This document shows positions 35,340 to 43,021 of a stretch of DNA of 64,000 nt, piece after piece. The translations under genes were made by a program, and so were the position numbers. The stretch's first letter is position 1, and each line of letters begins with the position of its first letter. The notes below the pieces were generated by a model. The model did no database searches and had not been told where the DNA came from. It was given only the letters and a program-made list of their open reading frames with translations. Source of the stretch: an uncultured Dysgonomonas sp. (GTDB taxonomy: Bacteria; Bacteroidota; Bacteroidia; Bacteroidales; Dysgonomonadaceae); the NCBI RefSeq assembly GCF_934668725.1, contig NZ_CAKUOF010000008.1, positions 1 through 64,000 of the forward strand, given 5' to 3'.

Positions 35340-36839
35340 ATGAGTGATAAGATTATAACTATAAAAGCAACTGACGGCTCAACCGTTCAGTTTGTGAATA
35401 AGATAATAGGTTCGGGAGGTATGAAAGATGTATACTTCAGCCCCGATAAAACATATGTAGTCGGTTTTTTCAGAGACAAACAGGATTTTAATGCTAAAGA
35501 CCGACTTCAAAATATAACAGGTATATATCGCGAACGTATATTTCAACAAGAAGGTGGCGACTATTGGCAAGACTTATATTGCTGGCCGACTAAAATAGTT
35601 GAATACAATGGTAAATTAGGCTTGGTATGCCCAACTTATCAACCCTGCTTCTTTTTTAAATACGGATCAGTGAATGATGACTTCCTTGGAATAAAAGGCC
35701 GTGAAAAAGAAGGAAAATGGTTTGCTTCAGCAAAAAATCAAAACAGATTCCTTGCTCCCGAAGAAAGAGGCGACTGGTTTAAATACCTGCAAATATGTAT
35801 CCGTATCAGCCGTGCCGTAAAACGTATGCACGCAGCAGGTCTGGCTCACTCCGATCTTTCATACAAAAATGTATTGGTAGACCCCACTTCGGGCAGAGCT
35901 GCGATTATTGATATTGACGGACTTGTTGTTCCCGGAAAATTTCCACCCGATGTGTTGGGGACACCCGACTTTATAGCTCCCGAAGTAATTGCTACAAAAC
36001 ATCTGAAAATAGATGATCCTGATCGTAAATTGCCAAGCATTACTACCGACAGGCATGCTCTGGCAGTAATGATATATATGTATTTATTATACCGTCATCC
36101 ACTGCGAGGTGGAAAAGTTCACGATTTGGATTCGGGGAGAGATGAAGAACTGTCGATGGGCGAGAAAGCTTTGTTTATTGAGCATCCTACCGATGCATCC
36201 AACAGGGTTAAATCGGCTCAATTACAAGCCAGTCAATTACCTCAGGCTGATCCAGCAAAGATACCTTATACGGTCTGTGGTCCTTATCTGAAAGAATTAT
36301 TTGATAAGGCATTTATAGACGGATTACACAATCCCTCTGTTCGCCCAACAGCCAATGAATGGGAAGATGCATTATTGAAAACAGTTGACCTTTTACAACC
36401 TTGTCAAAACTCGAAATGCTGGCACAAATGGTTTGTTTTTGATAATACTAAAAAGCCCAAATGTCCGTTCTGCGGAACTGATTATAAAGGACAATTACCT
36501 GTATTAAATCTATATTCATCCCGTCGGGAAGGGACTTTTACTCCTGATAATTATCGACTGATGGTATACAACAATCAATACCTCTATCTATGGCATGTGA
36601 ATAAAAATGTCTGGCCTAATGAAAAATTAACCGACGATCAGAAAAAGCCTGTCGCTTATTTTGTTTTTCATCAAAATAAGTGGCTGTTAATTAATCAACG
36701 CTTAACTGATCTGGAAGATAAAACAGAGGGTAAAAAAATAGGTATAGGAGAAGCTGTGGAGTTAACCGATAATAAGCAAATACTCCTTTCTAAAGAAGAG
36801 GGAGGTCGGTTGATTGTTGTTCAAATGGTAAATAACTAA
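35340..36839 (+). CDS. Ser/Thr protein kinase-like protein with C-terminal zinc ribbon
   Basis: The protein has 499 residues from the ATG at 35340, 2 bases after the phosphatase stop. The kinase fold runs from about 18 to 345: glycine loop GSGGMKDVY, catalytic loop HSDLSYKNVLV with Asp172, metal Asp191 in IIDIDGL, and GTPDFIAPEV. The beta-3 position, normally VAIK, reads YVVGFF, so the canonical ATP-anchoring Lys is not evident. A zinc ribbon follows (CQNSKCWHKW and CPFCG, about 354-385), then a beta-rich tail. It is the kinase of the TerY-P triad. Activity is likely but the Lys question is open. Confidence 0.88.
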   Translation: MSDKIITIKATDGSTVQFVNKIIGSGGMKDVYFSPDKTYVVGFFRDKQDFNAKDRLQNITGIYRERIFQQEGGDYWQDLYCWPTKIVEYNGKLGLVCPTYQPCFFFKYGSVNDDFLGIKGREKEGKWFASAKNQNRFLAPEERGDWFKYLQICIRISRAVKRMHAAGLAHSDLSYKNVLVDPTSGRAAIIDIDGLVVPGKFPPDVLGTPDFIAPEVIATKHLKIDDPDRKLPSITTDRHALAVMIYMYLLYRHPLRGGKVHDLDSGRDEELSMGEKALFIEHPTDASNRVKSAQLQASQLPQADPAKIPYTVCGPYLKELFDKAFIDGLHNPSVRPTANEWEDALLKTVDLLQPCQNSKCWHKWFVFDNTKKPKCPFCGTDYKGQLPVLNLYSSRREGTFTPDNYRLMVYNNQYLYLWHVNKNVWPNEKLTDDQKKPVAYFVFHQNKWLLINQRLTDLEDKTEGKKIGIGEAVELTDNKQILLSKEEGGRLIVVQMVNN

Positions 36840-37516
36840 TGGAAATAAAAAATATATCATTTGATCTTTGGATGACTCTTATCAGGTCACATCCCGAGTT
36901 TAAATTAAAGCGTGCCGAATTAATAGCTGATACTTTCAATCTTAAAAACATCTCTCCTAAAGAGATTGACTCCTTTATACGTTCGGTAGATAATGTTTTT
37001 GACCGTTACAATATGATTAGCGGTAAGAAGATGTCTGCCAACAAGATGTATCAGAATCTTTTGGAAAGGTTAGTTCCTATGGAAACTTCTGTTGCATTGG
37101 ATACTGCTATTAGCTTGCGTAAAAAGGCCGACGAGCTTTTCAAACAATATCAGCCAGTCTTTTTGAATGAAAATATCCCTCAAATACTCTTTCAGCTAAA
37201 AAAAGAGGGGTATATACTGAATCTGTCGAGCAATACAGGCTTTATTGAAGGAGAAACACTTCGAACAACATTGGCAAATATGGGTATTCTTGAGTACTTC
37301 GATTTTCTAATATTTTCGGACGAGATAAATGCTTCTAAGCCTTCGTCGCATTTCTTCCAACATGTTTATGATCATATAGATGTCGCTAAAGATGCAGTTT
37401 TACATATTGGAGATAATCCCAAAGCAGATTATCAAGGGGCAAAGAACTTCGGTTTTAATGCTTTATTAATTACAGATCCTAATTATACGATTAATGATAT
37501 CAGAACAAGATTATAA
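36839..37516 (+). CDS. HAD-superfamily hydrolase of the Ter cluster
   Basis: This 225-residue HAD protein overlaps the kinase stop by one base. Motif I is FDLWMTLI: nucleophile Asp8 is present, but the +2 position, usually Asp, is Trp. Motif II is LSSNTG, motif III has Lys in ASKPSSHFF, and motif IV is HIGDNPKADYQGA. A C1 helical cap follows motif I. HAD enzymes of this kind are part of the predicted biosynthetic arm of Ter systems, together with phosphoribosyltransferases. The missing general acid argues against an ordinary phosphatase mechanism. Confidence 0.85.
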   Translation: MEIKNISFDLWMTLIRSHPEFKLKRAELIADTFNLKNISPKEIDSFIRSVDNVFDRYNMISGKKMSANKMYQNLLERLVPMETSVALDTAISLRKKADELFKQYQPVFLNENIPQILFQLKKEGYILNLSSNTGFIEGETLRTTLANMGILEYFDFLIFSDEINASKPSSHFFQHVYDHIDVAKDAVLHIGDNPKADYQGAKNFGFNALLITDPNYTINDIRTRL

Positions 37517-38330
37517 AGGTAGTATCACTCATTTTAGTGGGTTTCTTATTGACAATGAAAATGAATTTGGGTTCTCTCCTATTGATTACTCTAAATTCAA
37601 ATATGGAGCAATTAATATTGCAAGGGAATTCGGGTATCTTCTGGCTGATCGATTCATTGAGAACTGCTTCAAAGATCATTATGATGGTAGACAAATTGTA
37701 GTCCTGCCCAGTGCATACTCATACATTCCTACTGCTTCATTCTTTATGAAAGTTTTTTTTGTCGAAAAACTCAATTTATTCCTGTATAAAAATGGATACC
37801 CCATTGTTCAGGAAACTAAAATAAACAGAACCGTTACTTATCGTGAGGATTATGGGGAAATGTCGGCAGAAGATAGATATAATCTAATTAGCGGTGATAG
37901 TTTTCATGTAGACAAAGTGTATATAGAAGGCAAGCAACTTCTTTTTCTCGATGATATAAAGATAACAGGAACACATGAACGGATTATTATTAAAATGCTC
38001 AACGATGAACAGATCGCCAATGATTGTTATATGCTATATTTTGCAGAACTAATAAATTCGAATATTTCTCCAAAATTCGAAAACTATTTGAACAACTATT
38101 TTGTTAAAGATCTGGAGAAAGTGGATTACATCATCAAAAATGAAGATTTCATTTTCAACACAAGAGTTGTTAAATACATATTAAATGCCAATCCAGAGGA
38201 TTTCAAAGCATTCATAAACAACCAAACACCTGATTTCAAAAGAGATATACTCTTTCAGGCAATTGGTAATGAATATTTTAAGTTTGAAAATTATCTGGAC
38301 AATATTGATATGTTAATGAACAACATCTAA
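37494..38330 (+). CDS. Phosphoribosyltransferase-like protein of the Ter cluster
   Basis: This 278-residue protein overlaps the HAD gene by 23 bases, so translation is probably coupled. The PRPP-binding motif appears as LLFLDDIKITGTHE (about 149-162), matching the type I PRTase pattern of hydrophobics, two acids and TGT. The rest is mostly helical with an unassigned C-terminal segment from about 190. PRTases attach a base or base-like group to ribose-5-phosphate. With the HAD enzyme it may make or degrade a nucleotide-like metabolite, as proposed for Ter systems. The acceptor is not known. Confidence 0.8.
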   Translation: MISEQDYKGSITHFSGFLIDNENEFGFSPIDYSKFKYGAINIAREFGYLLADRFIENCFKDHYDGRQIVVLPSAYSYIPTASFFMKVFFVEKLNLFLYKNGYPIVQETKINRTVTYREDYGEMSAEDRYNLISGDSFHVDKVYIEGKQLLFLDDIKITGTHERIIIKMLNDEQIANDCYMLYFAELINSNISPKFENYLNNYFVKDLEKVDYIIKNEDFIFNTRVVKYILNANPEDFKAFINNQTPDFKRDILFQAIGNEYFKFENYLDNIDMLMNNI

Positions 38331-38452
38331 ATACCTAATTTATTACTATTTAGAGTAAACATATACTCAAATTTAACGGAAATTAATTTAATTAAAAACA
38401 GATTAATCTCTGGTGTTTGTTCATTAATGCGAATATTATTTTTAATTTTGCA

Positions 38453-38460
38453 CTTAGTTG
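38453..38460 (+). promoter_or_regulatory. Predicted promoter (-7) of the HU/LysM unit
   Basis: TAATTTTG matches TAnnTTTG and lies 39 bases before the small helical gene. It implies that the four downstream genes form a separate transcript. Confidence 0.55.
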
Positions 38461-38498
38461 ACCAAGTCAAATTATAACTTTTAATAAAAAAATAAAAA

Positions 38499-38780
38499 AT
38501 GGCAAGCAAAACGTCCTATAATTATCAGAAAGAGTTATTAGTTAAATTGAAAGAAACATTAGAAGTGTTTAGAGAAGACATGTCGAATGTAGCTAGAAAT
38601 TATAAAAATTCAGTACAAAACCTTCATGATCAAGAGGGCTTGATGGATGAAACTTATGACGAATACTATATCAACTATCTAAACCCTACAGTTGAAATTC
38701 TGAATAGCATATTAGAGCGTATTGATACTGAAGATGTAGCTTTTATAGAGAAAGAAATCAACTTCTTGTCTAGCCGTTAA
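38499..38780 (+). CDS. Small helical protein, unknown function
   Basis: This 93-residue acidic protein is predicted to be a helical hairpin, with about 50 charged residues in two helices (LLVKLKETLEVFREDMSNVA and YLNPTVEILNSILERI). Size and shape recall WXG100-type small secreted proteins, but no WXG motif is present, so this is only a resemblance. It lies 12 bases before the HU-like gene. It could be a coiled-coil partner of the HU or LysM proteins. I do not recognise a family. Confidence 0.75.
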   Translation: MASKTSYNYQKELLVKLKETLEVFREDMSNVARNYKNSVQNLHDQEGLMDETYDEYYINYLNPTVEILNSILERIDTEDVAFIEKEINFLSSR

Positions 38781-38792
38781 TACAGTTAAATT

Positions 38793-39047
38793 ATGATGGA
38801 CGAATCCAAATTGTGTGATAATATTAGAAATAGCTTAAAAGCAAAGGGAATAGATCTCTCCGAAAGAGACATCAGTAATCTTTATGCTTCGACCATGTCA
38901 AATATATATACTATACTTGACGAGGGTAAGACTATAGACATTTCTGATTTCGGCTCATTTTGGAGAAAAAAAACAGAACCTGTGTCGGTTACGTTTTTTA
39001 AACCTATAGAGAGACTTCTTGAGCGTATTAACACCAGAAAGAAATGA
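38793..39047 (+). CDS. HU/IHF-like protein lacking the DNA-binding arm
   Basis: This 84-residue protein has the layout of the HU/IHF fold: two N-terminal helices, then ILDEGKTIDISDFGSFWRKK, which matches the HU core (LxxGxxVxIxxFGxF), and the ending FFKPIERLLERIN. The region between, normally the long beta arm that grips DNA, is only a few residues long. This suggests a protein-binding or weakly DNA-binding role. It overlaps the next gene by 4 bases (ATGA) and is translated with it. Confidence 0.75.
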   Translation: MMDESKLCDNIRNSLKAKGIDLSERDISNLYASTMSNIYTILDEGKTIDISDFGSFWRKKTEPVSVTFFKPIERLLERINTRKK

Positions 39048-39940
39048 GTAAGCAAACAGATCAATCGGAACTAGGTCAGATTGTTGCGCAACAGACCAGA
39101 TTGGATCAACATATTGTTGACGCATTTATCAGTCAATTATTTAATGAGATAGAAAAGAGTCTTGTTGTAGATTCTCATATCAAGGTGAATGGGCTTGGGC
39201 TTTTCAGGGTAATAAAAAGTGGTAATTGTCACCGTATTTTATACTTAGGAAATAATGCGCCAATAGACAATACAATCGATTTGTCTCACTTAAACAATGA
39301 ATTAGAAGACAAAACAGTAGCCGAAAATCATCGAAAAGAAAGTGAGTTATCTTCTTACTCAGTAAATGAAGAAGATTCTGACCAAAACAATAATGAAATT
39401 CTATATAGCGAAAAGAACATAGCTTCGGATAACGAAATAAGTGAATCTGATGCTATAGTAATTAGAAATTTTCATAATGCAGAGAGATATTCAATTAATA
39501 ACAGCATCCCCCCCTCTACTGTTAATCCTCGTAAATCCAATCTTGTAAAAACCTGTATTATAACCCTGATCGTTTTAGCTATATTGGGCATTGGTTATAT
39601 TATCCTATCAGGCTCTACAATCAAGCCAAAAGAGAAGTTATCACAAAATATAACTTTCAAAGAATTAGAGAATACAGATACCTTGAGTTATAGCTGTATT
39701 ATAATTCCAGAATCTGATGTATCACTACAATATATCGCAAAAACTTATTATGGGGACGATATTTATTGGCCATATATATACAATGCAAATAAGAACATCG
39801 TAAATAATTTATTAATAATTCAGGCTGGTTCTATAACCAAAGTCCCTAAAGTTTCTGTTGATCTTGCAAATTTATATAACGGGAAAGAGGCATCTATAGT
39901 CAAAGAGCTCGGAGATGAAATTTATAAAGAAATTCGATAA
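39044..39940 (+). CDS. HU-like, transmembrane, LysM-like fusion protein
   Basis: This 298-residue protein has three parts. Residues 1-70 look like a shortened HU domain, with SLVVDSHIKVNGLGLFRVI where HU has GxxVxIxGFGxF. An acidic linker (80-165) follows. A single membrane helix lies at about 168-190 (KTCIITLIVLAILGIGYIIL). Residues 222-268 resemble LysM: SDVSLQYIAKTYYGDDIYWP, then YNANKNIV and ITKVPKV. The basic segment before the helix (NPRKSNLVK) predicts the HU part inside and the LysM part in the periplasm. It would link a nucleoprotein to peptidoglycan. It is the middle of the HU/LysM unit. Confidence 0.75.
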   Translation: MSKQTDQSELGQIVAQQTRLDQHIVDAFISQLFNEIEKSLVVDSHIKVNGLGLFRVIKSGNCHRILYLGNNAPIDNTIDLSHLNNELEDKTVAENHRKESELSSYSVNEEDSDQNNNEILYSEKNIASDNEISESDAIVIRNFHNAERYSINNSIPPSTVNPRKSNLVKTCIITLIVLAILGIGYIILSGSTIKPKEKLSQNITFKELENTDTLSYSCIIIPESDVSLQYIAKTYYGDDIYWPYIYNANKNIVNNLLIIQAGSITKVPKVSVDLANLYNGKEASIVKELGDEIYKEIR

Positions 39941-39984
39941 TCGAATATTTCTCTTACATTAATTTTAATATTCTATAAGCAAAG

Positions 39985-40443
39985 ATGGGAAAATCTGGCA
40001 AATCGAGAAATAAAAGAAGAAACTCAGGGACAAAGCAATTATTGATTTTATTATTCGTTTTGTGTATCCTTGGAGGGGGATATTATTATCTCAAAATATA
40101 TTCTCAGGAAGAGATCGTACCCAATTCGACATTAGACACCAGTGCTCAATACAACATTTTAGAGAATAATGATTCTATAAACTATTTAGCTGTTATTATA
40201 TATAAAAACAATGTTAGCATAAATAGTATTTCGGCAACTTTCTATAAAGATGAAATGTTTTGGCCCTACATCTATATAGAAAATAAAAGTGTAATTGTAA
40301 ACCCTCTTAATATATCAAAAGACGTAGTACTTAAAATACCCCGTCTTTCCGATAAAATTTTAAACATAAATGATACTGCCAGCCTAAGAGTAACTAAAGA
40401 CTTAGCCGACAGTATTCTTAATAGCGTTACAGATCCAATTTAG
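39985..40443 (+). CDS. Membrane-anchored LysM-like protein
   Basis: This 152-residue protein has a strongly basic N-terminus (MGKSGKSRNKRRNSGTK), one membrane helix at about 18-36 (LLILLFVLCILGGGYYYL), and a periplasmic region like the end of the preceding protein: NVSINSISATFYKDEMFWPY, YIENKSVIV and VLKIPRL. It therefore looks like a paralogue that has no HU part. Its last 17 bases overlap the convergent hisS gene. It likely works with the HU-TM-LysM-like protein at the cell wall. Confidence 0.72.
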   Translation: MGKSGKSRNKRRNSGTKQLLILLFVLCILGGGYYYLKIYSQEEIVPNSTLDTSAQYNILENNDSINYLAVIIYKNNVSINSISATFYKDEMFWPYIYIENKSVIVNPLNISKDVVLKIPRLSDKILNINDTASLRVTKDLADSILNSVTDPI

Positions 40444-41788
40444 TAAGACATTCGTCTATAGTTAACAATTGCTGATCGCCCGATTGCATATTCTTTAGAG
40501 TCACTTTACGCTCTCTCATCTCGTCTTCTCCAACAATAACAACATAAGGAATTTTATTAGAGTCAGCATAAGACATCTGCTTTTTCATTTTAGCAGCTTC
40601 GGGATAGATCTCTGACGAAATACCTCGCCCTCTAAGCTGTCCTATAATTGGTAATATATAATCCTCCTCTGCACTTCCAAAATTCACAAACAGGACTTTA
40701 GTACCTAGCGTCGAATCCTCCGGATATAGTTCCAATTGGTTGAGAACATCAAAAATACGGTCTGCACCAAAAGAGATACCCACACCCGAAACATTGGGAA
40801 GACCAAAGATACCTGTCAGGTTATCATAACGTCCTCCGCCCGTAATACTACCTATCTGTACATCCAAAGCTTTCACCTCAATAATTGCACCTGTGTAATA
40901 ATTAAGACCTCTGGCTAAAGTCAGATCCAGCTCCACTTCCGAAGCAACATTCAGCAGTTTTGCTTTATTCAATATAAACTCTATCTCTTCAACTCCCTTA
41001 AGCCCTATTTCGGAAGCCGAAAGGCTCTCCTTTAGAGTTTCCAATTTAGAGGTATTATCACCTTCAAGAAGAATAATAGGTTGAAGTTTTTCGATAGCCT
41101 CCGCAGGTATACCTTTCGATTGCAACTCCTCATTTACTTTCTCCAAGCCTATCTTATCCAGCTTATCGATAGCCACAGTGATATCCACAATCTTTTCGGG
41201 TTCACCTATTATTTCGGCTATACCCGACAATATCTTGCGGTTATTAAGCTTGATACAAACCCTTATTTTTAAACGTCTGAAAACCTCGTCGATAATCTGA
41301 AGCAATTCAACTTCATTAATTAATGAGTCGGAGCCTACCACATCGGCATCGCACTGAAAGAATTCACGGTAACGCCCCTTTTGAGGACGGTCGGCACGCC
41401 ATACCGGCTGTATCTGATAACGTTTGAACGGGAAAGTAATCTCGTTGCGGTGCATTACCACATAGCGGGCAAAAGGCACAGTAAGATCGTAGCGTAAGCC
41501 TTTTTCTGATATTTTTGTTGTCAGGCGGCTCGAGTTTTTCTCTGCAAATTCATCATCCGTAATATTCGAAAGGTAATCGCCCGAATTAAGTATCTTGAAT
41601 AATAGTTTATCACCCTCTTCGCCGTATTTGCCCATCAGAGTAGATAAGCTTTCCATTGCAGGAGTCTCAATTTGTTTGTAACCAAACAATTTATATACTT
41701 CTCTGATTGTATCGAAAATATAGTTTCTCTTTGCCATTTCCTCTGGCGAGAAGTCTCGTGTTCCTTTAACTATCGAAGGTTTTTGCAT
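40427..41788 (-). CDS. hisS: Histidyl-tRNA synthetase
   Basis: This 453-residue class II aminoacyl-tRNA synthetase charges tRNA-His. Motif 2 is visible with RYQIQPVWRADRPQKGRYRE and FQCDADVVG. The histidine-specific motif is RGLNYYTGAI and the motif 3 region is ISFGADRIFDVL, with GGGRYDNL between. A C-terminal anticodon-binding domain ends the protein. Length is normal for Bacteroidetes. It overlaps the 3' end of the LysM-like gene by 17 bases tail to tail. No regulatory T-box is expected or seen. Confidence 0.97.
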   Translation of the reverse strand: MQKPSIVKGTRDFSPEEMAKRNYIFDTIREVYKLFGYKQIETPAMESLSTLMGKYGEEGDKLLFKILNSGDYLSNITDDEFAEKNSSRLTTKISEKGLRYDLTVPFARYVVMHRNEITFPFKRYQIQPVWRADRPQKGRYREFFQCDADVVGSDSLINEVELLQIIDEVFRRLKIRVCIKLNNRKILSGIAEIIGEPEKIVDITVAIDKLDKIGLEKVNEELQSKGIPAEAIEKLQPIILLEGDNTSKLETLKESLSASEIGLKGVEEIEFILNKAKLLNVASEVELDLTLARGLNYYTGAIIEVKALDVQIGSITGGGRYDNLTGIFGLPNVSGVGISFGADRIFDVLNQLELYPEDSTLGTKVLFVNFGSAEEDYILPIIGQLRGRGISSEIYPEAAKMKKQMSYADSNKIPYVVIVGEDEMRERKVTLKNMQSGDQQLLTIDECLTKLDL

Positions 41789-41843
41789 CAGTTGTTATAT
41801 AAGTAAGTAAAAGAATATTTATTTATGCGGATACGCACAAATG

Positions 41844-41851
41844 CAAAGGTA
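41844..41851 (-). promoter_or_regulatory. Predicted promoter (-7) of hisS
   Basis: The minus strand reads TACCTTTG, matching TAnnTTTG, 55 bases upstream of the hisS start. Confidence 0.6.
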
Positions 41852-41945
41852 TATAAAAAGATACAACCAAAGAACAGTTTCCAAACGGCGAATTCACTAA
41901 AAATACACATTAATATTATCCATTGAGACAATCCCCATTTACCTG

Positions 41946-42100
41946 TACAGAAAAGTTACAATTAAGGTTACAAAATCAAACAAAAGTGTACATTTTCAGG
42001 TATATTTTGTACACTTTTTGTCACCCCATTAAAACACTTATAATCAACAAATAAACTTAAAGAAGGTGACAAAAGTGACAAAAGTGACACTTACACGTAA
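41946..42100. repeat. Repeat-rich intergenic element B
   Basis: The element has two nested inverted repeats. AAAAGTGTAC (41982-41991) pairs with GTACACTTTT (42009-42018), and TTTTGTCACC (42016-42025) pairs with GGTGACAAAA (42065-42074). Three tandem GTGACAAAA-type units follow to about 42090. The core CCATTAAAACACTTATAATC (42026-42045) resembles the core of element A near 33652. No gene is in this stretch. It fits a dispersed Bacteroidales intergenic repeat. Confidence 0.5.
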
Positions 42101-42211
42101 ACCCTTTCTTTCGTCTCAAAAATGATTGGTTTATTTCCTCCTGAATTTATTCTATCATTCATCATAAAGCTTTACTTTATAGATAAAACGACAATTAAGA
42201 ATATATCTTTT

Positions 42212-42337
42212 TTATAAGGACTGGATTTTGTCGGACTCGTAGATATGGAATCCTTCTGTTGTAGCCTGAGCTACAGTGTACATGGCTTGTTTATATTTTT
42301 TTAGTTTTCCGATTAAAGGCTCGGTTAGATTTTCCAT
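42212..42337 (-). CDS. Possible 41-residue protein or gene remnant
   Basis: This short frame on the minus strand reads MENLTEPLIGKLKKYKQAMY and ends TTEGFHIYESDKIQSL. The amino-acid make-up is protein-like, with an amphipathic lysine-rich helix. It starts ATG and is followed by no clear terminator. It could be a small protein, or a fragment of a lost gene beside element B. No family is recognised. It faces away from the barrel gene at 42456. Confidence 0.3.
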   Translation of the reverse strand: MENLTEPLIGKLKKYKQAMYTVAQATTEGFHIYESDKIQSL

Positions 42338-42377
42338 CAAAAATTTAAACAGACTCTTAAGATTTCAAAAAAAATAA

Positions 42378-42385
42378 TACTTTTG
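42378..42385 (+). promoter_or_regulatory. Predicted promoter (-7) of the barrel/lipoprotein pair
   Basis: TACTTTTG matches TAnnTTTG and lies 71 bases before the ATG at 42456. It agrees with the short start. Confidence 0.55.
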
Positions 42386-42455
42386 TAGAAAATAACATAT
42401 TCTTTTTCTGTATCACATGTAGGTATTGAAAAATTACAAAACTAAATTTTCACAA

Positions 42456-42998
42456 ATGAAGAAAACATTACTAATTCCATTATTATTTATCTCATCTTAT
42501 TTTAGCATTGGAGCACAAACAAATAGCTTTTTATGGGGAGGCTTAGAAATTGGTTATGGACTAAGCCTATCTGACAAAGGTGACATTTATAAATATTCTC
42601 ATAGCGGAGAAAATAACATGTCTATAACTACAGCTCGTGGTGTCTTAGGGTATTATATCACTCAACAAATGTCTGTAGGCTTTAATATTGGGCTTAATAG
42701 CTATTCTAAACCAACATTAAGCACAATTCCAATAATGCTTGATCTAAGATACCATCCTCTTGCTGATAATCTAAATTTATTTTTCCATGGAGGTTTAGGT
42801 TATAGTATGTTAACATCTGAAGATGAACTTAAAGGAAAATTACTTGCTGATTTTTCTGCTGGCTATAAAATACTTCAGATTAATAAGATAAATATAGTAC
42901 CTTCTATTGGATACAACTACTTTAATTATTCAATGAAACACACAAATTTAGGACAAAACCGCCATTCAATAGTTCTTAGGATAGGAGTATTTTATTGA
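42456..42998 (+). CDS. Small outer-membrane beta-barrel-like protein
   Basis: The protein has 180 residues from the ATG at 42456; an in-frame TTG at 42426 is less likely. It has a signal peptide (to about SIGAQ) and amphipathic beta strands such as LWGGLEIGYGL, SVGFNIGLNSY, LNLFFHGGLGYSML and LLADFSAGYKI. It ends HSIVLRIGVFY with an aromatic last residue, as in OmpA/OmpW-size eight-strand barrels. The next gene begins 23 bases later and is likely co-transcribed. Specific function is unknown. Confidence 0.72.
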   Translation: MKKTLLIPLLFISSYFSIGAQTNSFLWGGLEIGYGLSLSDKGDIYKYSHSGENNMSITTARGVLGYYITQQMSVGFNIGLNSYSKPTLSTIPIMLDLRYHPLADNLNLFFHGGLGYSMLTSEDELKGKLLADFSAGYKILQINKINIVPSIGYNYFNYSMKHTNLGQNRHSIVLRIGVFY

Positions 42999-43021
42999 AA
43001 AACACCAAACACAATAACAAT

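Noticed and set aside
26872..40443. Prophage or transposon carrying the Ter cluster
   Set aside because: No integrase, transposase, phage structural gene or tRNA attachment site is seen at the borders.
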